Source of the DNA: Branchiostoma belcheri
Lineage: Eukaryota > Chordata > Leptocardii > Amphioxiformes > Branchiostomatidae
NCBI RefSeq assembly: GCF_001625305.1
Contig: NW_017803910.1
Location: forward strand, 1,273,409-1,337,408
Length of the DNA stretch: 64,000 bases
Direction of reading: 5' to 3'
Each line of letters opens with the position of its first letter. Within the stretch, counting starts at the first letter, position 1. Positions 11,891 to 24,000 of the stretch are shown here, in pieces. The notes beneath the pieces are model-generated. The model searched no databases and was not told where the DNA came from. It saw only the letters and a list, made by a program, of their open reading frames with translations. Position numbers and translations under genes: made by a program.

Positions 11891-12771
11891 TATTTTCCTC
11901 AGATGTAAGTATTTGATAACTGAAAAATGAAGGGTTTGTAAGTTTTTGACAATAAATTATACTGCGTTTGTGCAACTTTATTGTCTTGCAGTTTTGTGGC
12001 TTGTCATCAGTTAACTAAATGAGAAGAAAGATTCTACTTATGAAAGTTGACAATTTATGTAGAAATTTGGCTTTAATATGAAGATTGATAATATAACGTT
12101 ACAAGTTAAATTTTATGTTGCCAAAACTGATAGTTGATAGTCAGAATTAATATGTAATTGAGCGAAGTTTGAATTTAGAATGTTAACATAGATATAGTTA
12201 CATGTAAATTCTCATACGCCTAGAAATCAGGGTAATTAAGCATGGAGTTAATTTTAAGTTAACTCCATGATTTAAGTATTAAGATCAGTATGGCCATTTC
12301 TAAACGACCTCCTACGGAGGTGAGGCGAACTGCAGGGGATATAACGCCCTTGGTTTTATATACAGTATATGAAAGAAAGGGACCGGTTACCTTACTTAGT
12401 CAGATTATTTACTCAAATTGGAGATTATTTATCTACAGTTTTTGCGAAGGGAAAATTGAGACAGAGTGTCTGAGTGCTTTTAATAACACGACCTTGCGGT
12501 GATCTCTTGTGCAACCTGTTACACAATAGTATAGGTGGCCAACTTACCTATTTTTCCGCCTGCATAAAATATGTTTAGATATTCAGTCAGAATGTGACCC
12601 AAAAGTTATGATGATATTCGTAATTTACTAATTACAGTACGTTTGGTCAATATTTCTGTATCTTTCGAAATTTTTAAATACTTTTAAAACAATCTTCGTT
12701 CAGTTTGACAGGCAAAGAAAAAGAACAAATTTGGCCACCCATATTGTAACTTTACAAAATCAGTCCACAAG
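11891..12771. other. Intergenic spacer CNTRL to SLC48A1
   Basis: AT-rich sequence. A short perfect inverted repeat, GGAGTTAATTTTAAGTTAACTCC, spans about 12244-12266. The rest must include the SLC48A1 promoter and 5' untranslated region, but no core promoter element was recognised. Confidence 0.4.
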
Positions 12772-14334
12772 ATGGCCATATCTCGGCTTAGGCTGGGATT
12801 TCGGATCGGTTTTGCCGCCGTGGGCACCCTAGTAGGGCTGTCTGCGGTTATCTGTTGGATACAGGTGTTCAAGAGCTACGATACAGCGGCTTTTGGTGGC
12901 GTTTCAGGTAAGGACACGGGCGTAGACGTGAGAAAAGGTGCAGGTTGAGGGGGGTGTTGTCCTAACTTCTACCATGCCCTGAAATGTAAACATTTCAGTA
13001 CAAGACACTTCCGTCGCGTGATCATGATACAGCGGGATAATTTTAGAACAGATGTCCAATTTGCTGATAAAAGTGTTATTATATAGCGTTTTCGTTTTTT
13101 TTAAATGTCAACAGAAGACATAGATTTCGTACTTTTGATTTGATAGCGGACACTGTTACAGTATTTCCCTTTGATATTAAAGCCAAGGAGGTTACAGAGA
13201 TCATGGAATGATATAACATTATTAGATACAATATGTTATGATAACGTTATATGTAATTTTATTTATATGCACTAGTATGTGATCATATTTGTGACAGTTT
13301 TTCCACTTTTGTGCGTCAACCAAATTATGGAAGAAACAGTATAGAACATGCTAAAGTTGAAAATAGATGGGTGTCAGGTGATTTTTCTTGTAACATTGTG
13401 ATGATACATATCTGCATGTGTATAGCCAGTATGACCACCCTTTGGCGTAATACGCTATGCATAATGTAAAGCATTGTATTTTCAGGTCTCACTGCGGCTG
13501 TGGCCCTGGTCGTCCACATCCTCTATGCACGTGACCAATGGCAGACCTGGTATGGCTGGCTGCGCGGGCTGATGCTGTCTGGCTGCTTCGTGCAGCTGGC
13601 TGGAGTCTGCGGATTTGTCACCTACCTGGTGCTGGGCATCACCAACCACCATGGTAGGGGCTTCATCTCACGCAAACACAATATCATGTACACATGTAAA
13701 TGTTGTGTGATGTAAGGTCATATCAGTTTGATCTAGGTTCTCAAAAAGGTAATTTTGAATTGGAAAAGCAACATGAATTAGTATACTTAGTTTCATGGAA
13801 TGAATATTTACTAGCATCATCAGCACCAAGGACAGGGAAATACAGCCAGCATCAAAGACAGGGAAACACAGTCAGCACCAGGGACACTGAAACGCAGGTA
13901 GTACCAGGGACAGGGAAACACAGTCAGCACCAGGGACAGGGAAACACAGCACCAGGGACAGGGAAACACAGTCAGCACCAGGGACAGGGAAACACAGTCA
14001 GCACCAGGGACAGGGAAACACAGTCAGCACCAGGGACAGGGAAACACAGTCAGCACCAGGGGCAGGGAAACACAGTCAGTACCAAGAACAAAGGAATACA
14101 ACCATTGGCTACATAGCTTCATAAGAAAACTAGCTTGTCAAGATAATGATAAAGCTTCATGTGAGTTTTTTCTTTTTCCCAGTGCTGAAGCCTGACAGTT
14201 ACTACCTGACGTGTGTTTGGTGCTTCTTGACTTGGAAGTGGGGCTTCCTGCTCTTCCTGTACTCCAGGATGTACAGGCGGGAATTCGACCCAACCTACCA
14301 GCGTATGGCCGAACCAGCAGATGTCAAGGTGTAG
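12772..14334 (+). CDS. SLC48A1: Heme transporter HRG1 (SLC48A1)
   Basis: Three exons, 12772-12907, 13486-13653 and 14183-14334, both introns in phase 1, giving 151 residues (human 146). The start ATG is in good context (AAGATGG). The protein has four hydrophobic segments, as expected of HRG1: [14 protein letters not shown] leads into the first, and His56 in the second ([11 protein letters not shown]) aligns with the heme-coordinating histidine of human HRG1. The [18 protein letters not shown] segment and the aromatic/basic SRMYRREF tail match the family's C-terminal end. It moves heme out of lysosomes and endosomes into the cytosol (family knowledge). Intron 2 holds a 26-base minisatellite. 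The C-terminus lacks an obvious dileucine sorting signal. Confidence 0.93.
13821..14100 (+). repeat. 26-base minisatellite in SLC48A1 intron 2
   Basis: About ten tandem units of a 26-base sequence built on CAGCACCAGGGACAGGGAAA plus CACAGT. Inner units are nearly identical, the outer ones diverged, and one unit is shortened. The unit is not a multiple of three, and the open frame through it is a by-product. Confidence 0.92.
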
Positions 14335-16703
14335 TGGAACTACTGTAGGTACATGTACCTAAATGTTATATTAGGTACAGGTGTTTACTAGTCCATACAG
14401 GTACTTGTACCTGAGCAAAGCAACAAAATAACCTGTGGTGTCAAGTTCAAAGATCACAGAAGCAGTAAACAGAATTTTCATTAAGAAGTTTGGACCTGTA
14501 CCTAAAAGTTTTGATTTTTTTATTGTACCAGCACCCCATATAATGCAGCCGTAGGATGTGTTCTAGAGACCTAGTTATGAAGCTTGTAAATATCTGAATA
14601 ATAAGAGATAATCTAGCATCATTAATTTGTGCAGTTGCAGTATGTTTTCCAATCAGCATCATAAATGTACATGTACTGTAACTTGTGTCTTCTCACTAAA
14701 GTTTGCAGTAATGTAAAATTACGTCTGTTTGACACAGATTGTTTCCAAGTTTAACTAGAAAATATTCAAATTATTCAAGACTATCTAATCAGCTAGTTCA
14801 TCCATGTAATGTTGTTTTTTACATTTTAATATAAATCATAACTAATTTTCTTATATAAAAATGATAGATGATTAAGAAAATTGGTTGGAAATTGATTTTC
14901 AAATGAAAAGCACCAGTGTCAGGCTCACATTGTATGTCACAATTGTTTCCTTGACAATTGAATTTTTCATCTATGTTTGTGTGTACAAAGCAAGTACTAT
15001 TATATTATCTGATAGTTTCATGTCAATGCAGTGTCGACTGAAATTAATTTGAAAAAAATCATGGAGCAACTCAGACATTTTCCTCAGTCAATTTTTCAAT
15101 TAAAAACGTCTGTATGATTGTAATTGTAATGAAATATAGCAAATGCTACTTACATGTAGTATATTCAAAAGGAAATAAATAGTATCATTGTTGCAGTAGT
15201 AACCCTATAGATGATTTTAATTAATATGGTTTAGTTATGGACATAATAGTCTGTTGGCTTCAAAATCAATAAATCAAGCTATTTTCATCAAATCTGTATG
15301 GACATGGAATTCATTTTTGTGTGAAATCTGTCACATGTAGGACATACAGGGTTGCTGTTTATCTAGTTGGAAGGCCTGTACAGAAATAGATGATTTCCAA
15401 CAGCCTCACATCACAACAAATTCATAATCATTTCAGTCAAATTACGACCTTTACTGTATGTTACAGCTGTATGTTACTGTATGTTACAGCTGTTACTGGA
15501 ACACAGATAACCATCTTTATCTTTAGACTAATCATGTTTATCATTATTATTATTATTATTGTAACCACCTTCCAATTTCTATGGGACCAGATGGTTATTT
15601 CCCAGACAGTCTCAGTAAAGTGAGGCCATGTTGATTTGATTATATGGATGACATCCTCCGGGAGCCCCAAAACTGATGCGCGCGTGCGAATAAAAAAAAA
15701 GTTTTGCAAAAACAAAAATTCTTTTCATTATGAAATCTACGTGGTCATGAGGGTTGAGCAAATGGCACAGAATATGGTTTGGCGAATAATCTAGTCTTCA
15801 AGTTCATTTCTTTACAATTTCGTCTTTTTTCGTTTGATTTTGGCATTCTACGATATTGGTATAGTTTTTATTAATTTTTTTTGTAACTTATGGTGTATTT
15901 TTGCTCAGTTTGCAACTGTTTTGTACGATTTACAGTATGGTTGAAAACTTTTTTTTTTTGGAAACGGCCGAAAATTCATGCGCGCGCGGATGTCATCCAT
16001 ATAATCAAATCAACATGGCCTGACTGATAAGCTAGAGCACAACATAACTTGTTTATAGATTATTATTTCTTTCTGTCTATGTATATAATTATATAGTGAT
16101 ACTAAATCTTTAGCTCATAGACCTATATACATGTGGAGGTTTAAATGTAAAGTTATGCATCCAGTTTAGTGTTCACCATTGACCAAGTATAGCCATGGCC
16201 TTGAGATAAACAAGTGTGGAAAAAATGTCAAAATTCTTGAAGCAAACACCCCCTCACAGTTGTTTTTAATTTGTCTGCTTGTGTCACTTGAATTCTCGCA
16301 CACTGCCTCCGGATCCTTTTGAAAAAAACAAAACTGATTGCTTGTCTAGGTGTGTTTGTAGGATAGAACAGCCATTGAAGTATGTATTGGGCTAGTCCAA
16401 ACATGCAGCAAAATAAGCCCGTAACCCTGTTTTAGGACCACACCCAAAAAACAATAGTATATACTATGCTACCTTAACATCACAATTTAGTGTTTTGAGT
16501 TTCTTTCCTTTTCAATGGAATGAGTTGGGAATGGTAAAAAAACATTTCCCAAACATGTAAAAGCAACAAAAAGCTAGTAAATCCTACAACAGGGAAGGAA
16601 GTTTATGAAACAGCAAGAATGAATAAAGATGAGGCACCCTAGACAATGAATATATTAGACTACTTGTTGCAAGGACCGTACAGCGAAAACAGCAACTCTC
16701 AAC
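14335..16703. other. SLC48A1 3' region and spacer to the DOK gene
   Basis: AT-rich non-coding sequence. Apart from the inverted-repeat element at 15623-16021, I see no gene. The left part is presumably the SLC48A1 3' untranslated region; the right part must include the DOK promoter. Confidence 0.5.
15623..16021. mobile_element. PIF/Harbinger-type MITE, 0.4 kb
   Basis: Perfect 34-base terminal inverted repeats (AGGCCATGTTGATTTGATTA... and its complement) at 15623-15656 and 15988-16021. GGCC ends are flanked by TGA on both sides, which fits a 3-bp TNA target duplication. The interior is AT-rich, with CG-alternating tracts next to both arms and no transposase frame. Confidence 0.8.
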
Positions 16704-19700
16704 ATGGCCAAGGCAGCCAGGATTTTGAAGATGGGCTACCTCGAGATGAAGCTACCACAGAAAAAGGCAAGTAGTTCTGCAAATATCCTTCATTAGTAGT
16801 GTTGCTTCTTAGCTTCTGCTGCTTCTTCAAATTAAGCCTTGAAGAAACGTGGGAGGAATTCAGACTGTGGTACTAAAATGCCGTCACAATGTTTAGTGCT
16901 AGAATTCTATCCATCACTTTTTCACAGACATTCTGATTCAAAATCCAAGCTCTTTTGTAAGCAGGACGCGAAGAAACAAAAATGTTTATTCTTTCCAAAA
17001 TCAAGAAGATCACAAACTAACTTTCCTGTAATCTGACAATAGACCACTCTGCCATTTTGTTGATATTATGATGTTGCAAAAATACTGACATGAATTTATA
17101 ATTAGTATGTTAGAACTGCTATGAATTGATTGCTAGATTTTCAAATGTTTTCTTATATCTGTTCTTGAATCCTGTACTACATGTAACGTTATGTACAAAC
17201 AAACCTCATACCAGTGAATGGAGGATATACCACAAACTAAGATTTCGTCGCTTCAGTATTCCTAATTTTCCTGCTGCATGGAGCCATGGACTGGTTTATG
17301 ATATTGTAAATGTTTTATTTCTGATATCAGGGCACCTGGCAGTTGAAGTGGTGTATCTTCTGTATCCTTGATGACAACTCCACCTCCTTCCTAGACTACT
17401 TCTCTAACGAAGAGTCCTTTCGCAAGGGGGGGAAAGTCGCCAGCATACGCCTAGATGCCAAAGACAAGCTCTCTGTGTAAGTACATGACATGTATTTCTC
17501 TCACACTTATGACTTTTTTCAACCACAAGAAAAATTCTTCACTATTCTCTCAAAATTAGGTTATAAAAAAGTGTGTTTTTTTTTCATTCTATATGACAAA
17601 ACACAATACCACACGTATTTTAGCATTTTTCTTGTTCCACTGTTAAGAAGTGTGTTGTGTCCAGGACACACCATTTTAATTTGTTGGTTCTCAGAAAGTC
17701 AGATAAAAGAAAATAATGCCAGATTGGAATATGAACATGAAAACAGGGCCTAAGCCTAAGGTTTACCTATGCCTTGGTGTACACAGGTTTAGAAAGGTAC
17801 ACAGAGTCAGATGAAAGTTTTCTTCCCAGCCCTCTGTTTTCCTTATTTGCTAAAATTTTACATAAATGTGTCTAAGAATTAACCAATAAGTTAAGATGGT
17901 GTGGCTTCAATGTCTAAGCAAAAGTGTATTGAAGGGATTGATCGGACTTCTATGTCTGATGCGTGATATGACAAATGCTGAGTTTGATTATGAAAATTTG
18001 CATCAATATGTAACATCTGGGGCACATGTGCACAGGCCAGATTGTGTCTGGGGTATTTCCTTTGTTCTGTCCTTGGTGCTGAAAACAATGTCCAACAATT
18101 CTGGCTCTACAAACAAGCTGTCAATAAAATGTCCTAAGCATTTGTTGGTTCCAGTAAGAGTGCCAAGGAAAAAGTGTCAAGGAACTTAACAAATAGCCAA
18201 AATTTTACAAAGATTTGCACAGGAACAAATGGAAAAATTATTATGCGAAAACATAAATCAACAGAAGTGATATAGACAAGTCACAGACAAATTTGCCCCC
18301 CTCCCCCATCAGAATTCAGTAATGCTTGATTGAATATGGTTAACAACAACATTAATGTATGTAACATTGATAGAAATACAAATATGATGTCAAAAATGAT
18401 TTTTCTGTTGTATGAAGAACCCTTTAACCAAACAAACAGTGTAAAAGCATTGCATGTTTATACTTTTTTTCCCAAAGGGTAATGGACCAGAAGATGAAAC
18501 AAAACTGCCTGATGGTAGACAACGACAAGGGCCCGTTTGGTTTCTACCATAAGGACCCGATGCAGATGGCCCAATGGCAGAAGGTGTTTCTTTTCTGCCT
18601 GACTCCAGGTAAGGACTTAGCCAATCAGAGAGGACGTATCAACAGTCATAGTGTAGAACACCTGATGAAGTGTATCATCTCAGGAAGGATTTTAGACATT
18701 TGTTGTTTTTCCAAAGTTTTGCCCATATTTTTCAAATTTTTCACTGGAAATGTGGTTATCAATGTTTATTTCCCTAAGCAAATGATTACAGGGTAATTCT
18801 GTCAAGCAATAACACTCAATATTACAGTCACTGTGATAGAGTTGTTTTGACAGCCTAGGGTATGCAAGCACGTCGGCAGAACGTACTGCACCTGCGCAAA
18901 ATCCGTAATATATTGTGCATAGCACTTCCGCAGAATGTCCCATATAAGGTTGTATTCGCGCATATAAGGTTAACACTCCGTCTGTAGTTTCCAAATGTTA
19001 TGTCGGAAAACATAGCGTCTGCAACAAGCAAAATTCTAATGCAACGTTTACCATGAATCCAAGGAAAACTGTGAAAAATCGGGATTCTGCGCAGGCGCAG
19101 TACGTTCTGCCGACGTGCTGGGTATGCACAACAGGATTAAGTGACTGATTACATTTGCATATCTGTGAAAGGTATTACGCATAAGCCTCAGTCTTGTGAC
19201 ATGTTGCATGATTGTTCTGCATGGAAGAGTGCATTTTGTCTCTTGAATTTTAGGAAAGAACCACATAATGAAGGAAAAAAGAACATTAAACTCATAGTAT
19301 TAGTACTAGTATTGTTTTGTTCTTGACAACCAACTTTTGTTATAACTGAACTGAACCATATTCTTTCTAGTACATTTTCCAATCGACACTGGAAAGGGCA
19401 AGACTTCTGTTTTCATAGCCTCTACCAGGCTTTGGGAAGACAAATGGACATGATATGCCAGAGGAGTTGGTCCATGCTGAGAGTACAGTTTGCTGCTCTC
19501 AATTACCTCTATACCGTTTGATCGGAGTGGCAAACTGTACTCTTAGAGCAGACCAACTGTCCTGGCATATCATCTGTCTATTCTGCTTCCTGAAGCCTGT
19601 TATAGCCCGTAGAAGCTGTTTTCATGCCAACATTAAAAGATGGCTTATATTGTGTGGACTTGTATTGTCCTGACTGTCTGTAGGAGAAGGAGTGGACATG

Positions 19701-21010
19701 TCCCAGATGGGTGCAGGTCCTGGCACACCGCTGCCCCCTCTACCCCCCACAGGAGACAGCGATGGTGCTCCCCCAGTCCCACCCATCCCCCCAGGACACC
19801 CAATGAACGCCCCCCGGCTCCCAGGGGCCCCGTCCCCACCCCCCTACCCCGGGAATCAGCCCCTCCCTGCTGCTCTGTCTGGAATGCCCCTTCCCCCCCT
19901 CCCCACCGTATCCATGAGTGGACCCCCCCTGCCACCACTGCCCATCTCCGAGCACAACTATGAAGAGGGTGTTATATGTAAGTACATGTACTAACTGTTA
20001 GGCTTCTTTCACTTCTATACTACTGTCACTTGTCAGATGTTATACTTATAGTAATATGGTTTCCTGTATTTATTTGACATTACTTGACATTTATTATTTC
20101 AGTGTATTAAAGCTCAACAGTAAATGCAATGAATCAAATATGTCACTCATGCAGCAAAGAACAATTGGCATGTCTTGTATGACATACTTTTCTTTGTTTT
20201 CTGCTGTACACAAGCAGCTGCTATGTTCAAAGTGGCTGTGGAGGACACCATCGACTCCAAGCGGCTGGGCCTGTCAGGGGAATACATCCTCGTCATCTCT
20301 CCTGAGGAGATCGTGGTGATGGAGCGGAAACAGGGCAAGGAGGGGAAAGTTGAGGAGAAGGAGGTGTGTACAAAATTTATGTGTATTTTTTCTCCATTTT
20401 TCTAAGGACTTACATGCCATGCTGGTAGAGATTATGTTCAGTCAATTGGGTAATGAAAACTAATGTTCCTAATGACCCTAAAAAAACTTTGGAGTTGGAA
20501 TCTGTTTCAAAAAGTTCTTTGAGGGAAAACCGCAGTACTGCATTGTCCGTTGAACGATACACCAAACACAAAGATGGCTGACTGAGTCTGGGTCATGTGA
20601 CCAATCAGTCTACCCTATTGGTGTTAGCTCATTATTCACCATTGGTGAGGTTATGGCATCATCACCAATACGAAATTGGATTGGTCGATGTGTTCTGGCT
20701 ATATTATAATTTACATTAACCTGTGTTTTCTTTCGGTGTGTAGGTTTTGACCTGGAAGCTGACTACCTTGCGTCGCTTCTTCATGACTGTTATCCCAGGG
20801 GAGAAGAGTGACCAACTGCTGTCTATTGAGTCTGGCAGGTACGATTATAGAGCTACGTGAAATGAAATATAGAGAATTAGTTGGAAAGTTGACTGACATG
20901 ATAGTAGAAGTTATAATGGTTAACAAATGTTGCTCAGGAACATCCCTTACCCCATTTTTACCTTCGCCAAGAAGGTTATGTTTTCAGAGGCGTTCGTGTA
21001 TGTGTGTGTG

Positions 21011-21046
<36 letters not shown>

Positions 21047-24000
21047 AACACGATAACTTGAGAAGGCCTTGATGGATTGTCTTGATACTTGGTAGGTGGG
21101 TAGGTCTTGATGAGACCTCAAAATGATTAGATTTTGGACCCCCTAGCGGCTTGTTATGGTACTGCAGCTGAACTTCCGGTTTTGATATCTCATGATCTAG
21201 ACATGTTATGGTGATGAAATTTGGGTGGTAGGTAGCTCTTGTGCTTGGGAAGAAGTGACGTGAGTTTGGGCCCCCTAGTGGCTTGCTCTGGAACTGCAGG
21301 GATATATTCTTGAAAATATTCAAAAGAGGATAACTCAATAACTGGTTGACGGATCGTCGTGATTTTTGGTATGTAGGTAGCTTACGTGATGCTTAATATA
21401 ATTATGTGACAATTATGCAAATATGGATGTAATTTGCATAATTTATGGGGAAATTCTATAAATCAGCTGCATTCCATAATAAGGCAATTGAAGCTTGTGA
21501 CATTGGTAATTGACAACGAGAGAAACACAGGCAGATATTGATTATGTTAATAATGACTTAATTTGCATAATTAATGAGAAAATTTTATAATTATGTAATG
21601 ATAACTGCCTGTAATTTCATACTTATGGTATTTGAAAGTTAAGTTGAGGTGAACATCATTAAACATAATTTATTCAAATCAGGACCTCATTTGCATAATT
21701 TATTAGGAAATACTAGAATGCCTTGTTTGTTTACATAAGACTGTCTTTTGGTTGAGATTATGATAAAATGATATAATTCATGAAAATTAGGTTCCTATTT
21801 CTTAAATCAGGGGGGAATAATCTAATCTATAATTTGTCAGTCATTTGGCGAAGGTATGAGATCGGGGAACTCTAGTTTTAAAAATGAATTTGTGTGAAGT
21901 GCCTTTCCCAAGGGCAGAACATTCCGGCTTTAAACCCAGGACGTATTGATTCTTGTCCAAACTCCTTACCAGTATCCATTTTTCCTCACCATGTCATTTC
22001 TCCAGGCGCTCCAGCACAGGCCCGGGAGTGTTTCAGTTCTTCACAGCTGAAGGCGACGAGCTCTACTCCTGCATCCGTCAATGTGCCATCAAAGGCCTGG
22101 AGATGATCAAGGCAAGGAAGGCTGCCATGGGGGGATCCGGTGGCCAGCCACAGTCACCCCCACCACCATCACCACAGCAGGCTGGGCCACCGGGACCGAG
22201 GCCGCCAGGCCCACCCGGGCCAAGACAGCCTGGCCCGCCCGGGCCAAGGCAACCGGGCCCACCAGGGCCAAGGCAGCAGGGGCCACCAGGGCCTAGGCAG
22301 GCTAGGCCACCTGGGCCAAGGCAGCCGGGNNNNNNNNNNNNNNNNNNNNCCAGGCTGGCCCGGGGAAGCCCCAACCGCCACCCACTGCTCAGGGACCTCC
22401 CACCAGCCCACGAGGCCCGGCCCCCAACAACAACGAACAGCAAGCAAACGCAAACACGGCCAATCAGAAGGCAGCACCACCCAAACAAGCCGCGGAGGCA
22501 CCCCCACCACCCAAGGCACTAGACAGGGCAGAGGAGCTCAAGGCTAAAGGAGTGATCATCGACGATGGCATGAACCCGGTATATGGACAAGGTAGATCAT
22601 GTTTCTATTATGTCATATCATATCATATCATATCATATATCATATCATATCATATCATATACATGTATATAGCAAAGCAGTAACACAGTTTAGTTTAGCA
22701 CTGTTGTAAGAAGATGGCTTCAACTTTCCATAAGTCATGGTCAGGTATTTATATACATGTAGCTACACATTGGAATTGTCTTTCGCAGGTTTGGAGCCAA
22801 TACCCCCTGCAGAGGATGAAGATGATCAGAAAGGTGAGTTCAACGCTATACTCTTGTGTGTTTGAGTTGGTCAGCTTGAGAACTGTATGTGATTGCAGGA
22901 AAATTAAATGCACAGTAACTGTTGTTAGTACTTCTTACCTACCTACCTGCTACTGCTGAGTAAGTGTACCTTTTTTACATGCACCAATGTTTGCAACTTC
23001 TTGTCAGCCATCAGCCATTCAGACCTGCCTCACCTGTTGTTGAGGAAAAAAACTACCAACCAATCACATCGCCCCTTGACTGCTGGCAGCGACATGATTG
23101 GCTGGGAACTATCCCTCCAGCAACAGGAGGGGGAGTATCTGATTGGTTGATGCTGGCCAGTGCTTAGGCAGTGAGAGGGAAGGCTTTGCAGGCTGTTATG
23201 GTAGTCTAAGAGCTGTTGCTTGAAAGGTACAAGCTTCAGATACAGGATGGTTCTTGTATTGCGTGTCTGCATGCTGGAATGGGGTGGGGGATCTTACAAT
23301 TTTCAAAACACTGGTAACAGTAACAGTGCCTCTTCCAGTAGTTTCATACTCATACTGTAAGCATCTCATTTTGGAAGTAGTGTTGACCTGGTTTGATTTT
23401 CCAGTAGGTAATTGTAACCTTCAACATAGCATCACTGAGGAAACCACAAATACTAGCAGCATATCCAGTGCATAGACAGTCACAAATACCTAGATCTCAG
23501 GGAGGTTAGTGATGATAAGTTGGAACTTGTCATTTTTTTCTTCTTTTGCTGTTTTATAGTTTCCCAATGCCTCACTATAACATAACTTAATTGTCTACTT
23601 TATTATTGTATAAATGTTTTGGAAGGCTGATGATGCTAGTAGCTCATTTTCATAGTAAAAACAACGTTGGAATATTTCTTTCCCACATAATCTGACAGTT
23701 GACTTGTGAACCTTATCATCATTCACATTTTTGCTTGTCTAAAATAGATTTTTGCATACTAAATTATTCTTTTTGTTTTATGGATAGCAGGAAAAGAGCA
23801 AGAAAGTACCGTAGGTATACCCTTATGTATCAGACTATGGCTATCTTTTCTTCATTTTTCGTCTGTATTTTTTTGCCCATTGTTGGTCCTTTGACTTTTG
23901 AAATTTTTAATACATTTTACTTTTTTTTTAATATCTGTATCCTTTTTCTGCCCACCCCCTTCCTTTAGGGAAAGAAAACTAAAAGACAAAGTAAGTAATT

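Noticed and set aside
13821-14100. CRISPR-like array
   Set aside because: Units are head-to-tail without unique spacers, in an animal genome: a minisatellite.
13700-14116. 138-residue ORF with Gln/His/Gly repeats
   Set aside because: It is the minisatellite read in one frame. The unit length is not a multiple of three and the segment lies in an SLC48A1 intron.
19692-19994. Independent proline-rich small protein
   Set aside because: The frame is the DOK linker exon, entered from the preceding exon at phase 1.
22078-22488. Minus-strand Gly/Leu-rich ORF and plus-strand His/Gln-rich ORF over the repeat
   Set aside because: Other-frame readings of the DOK GPPGPRQP repeat, crossing the N gap.
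22964-23167. Coding exon in the DOK intron (PITSPLDCWQRHDWLGTIPP)
   Set aside because: Acceptor/donor phases do not fit the flanking exons and no family match is evident. Repeated CCAAT-like words explain the regular look.
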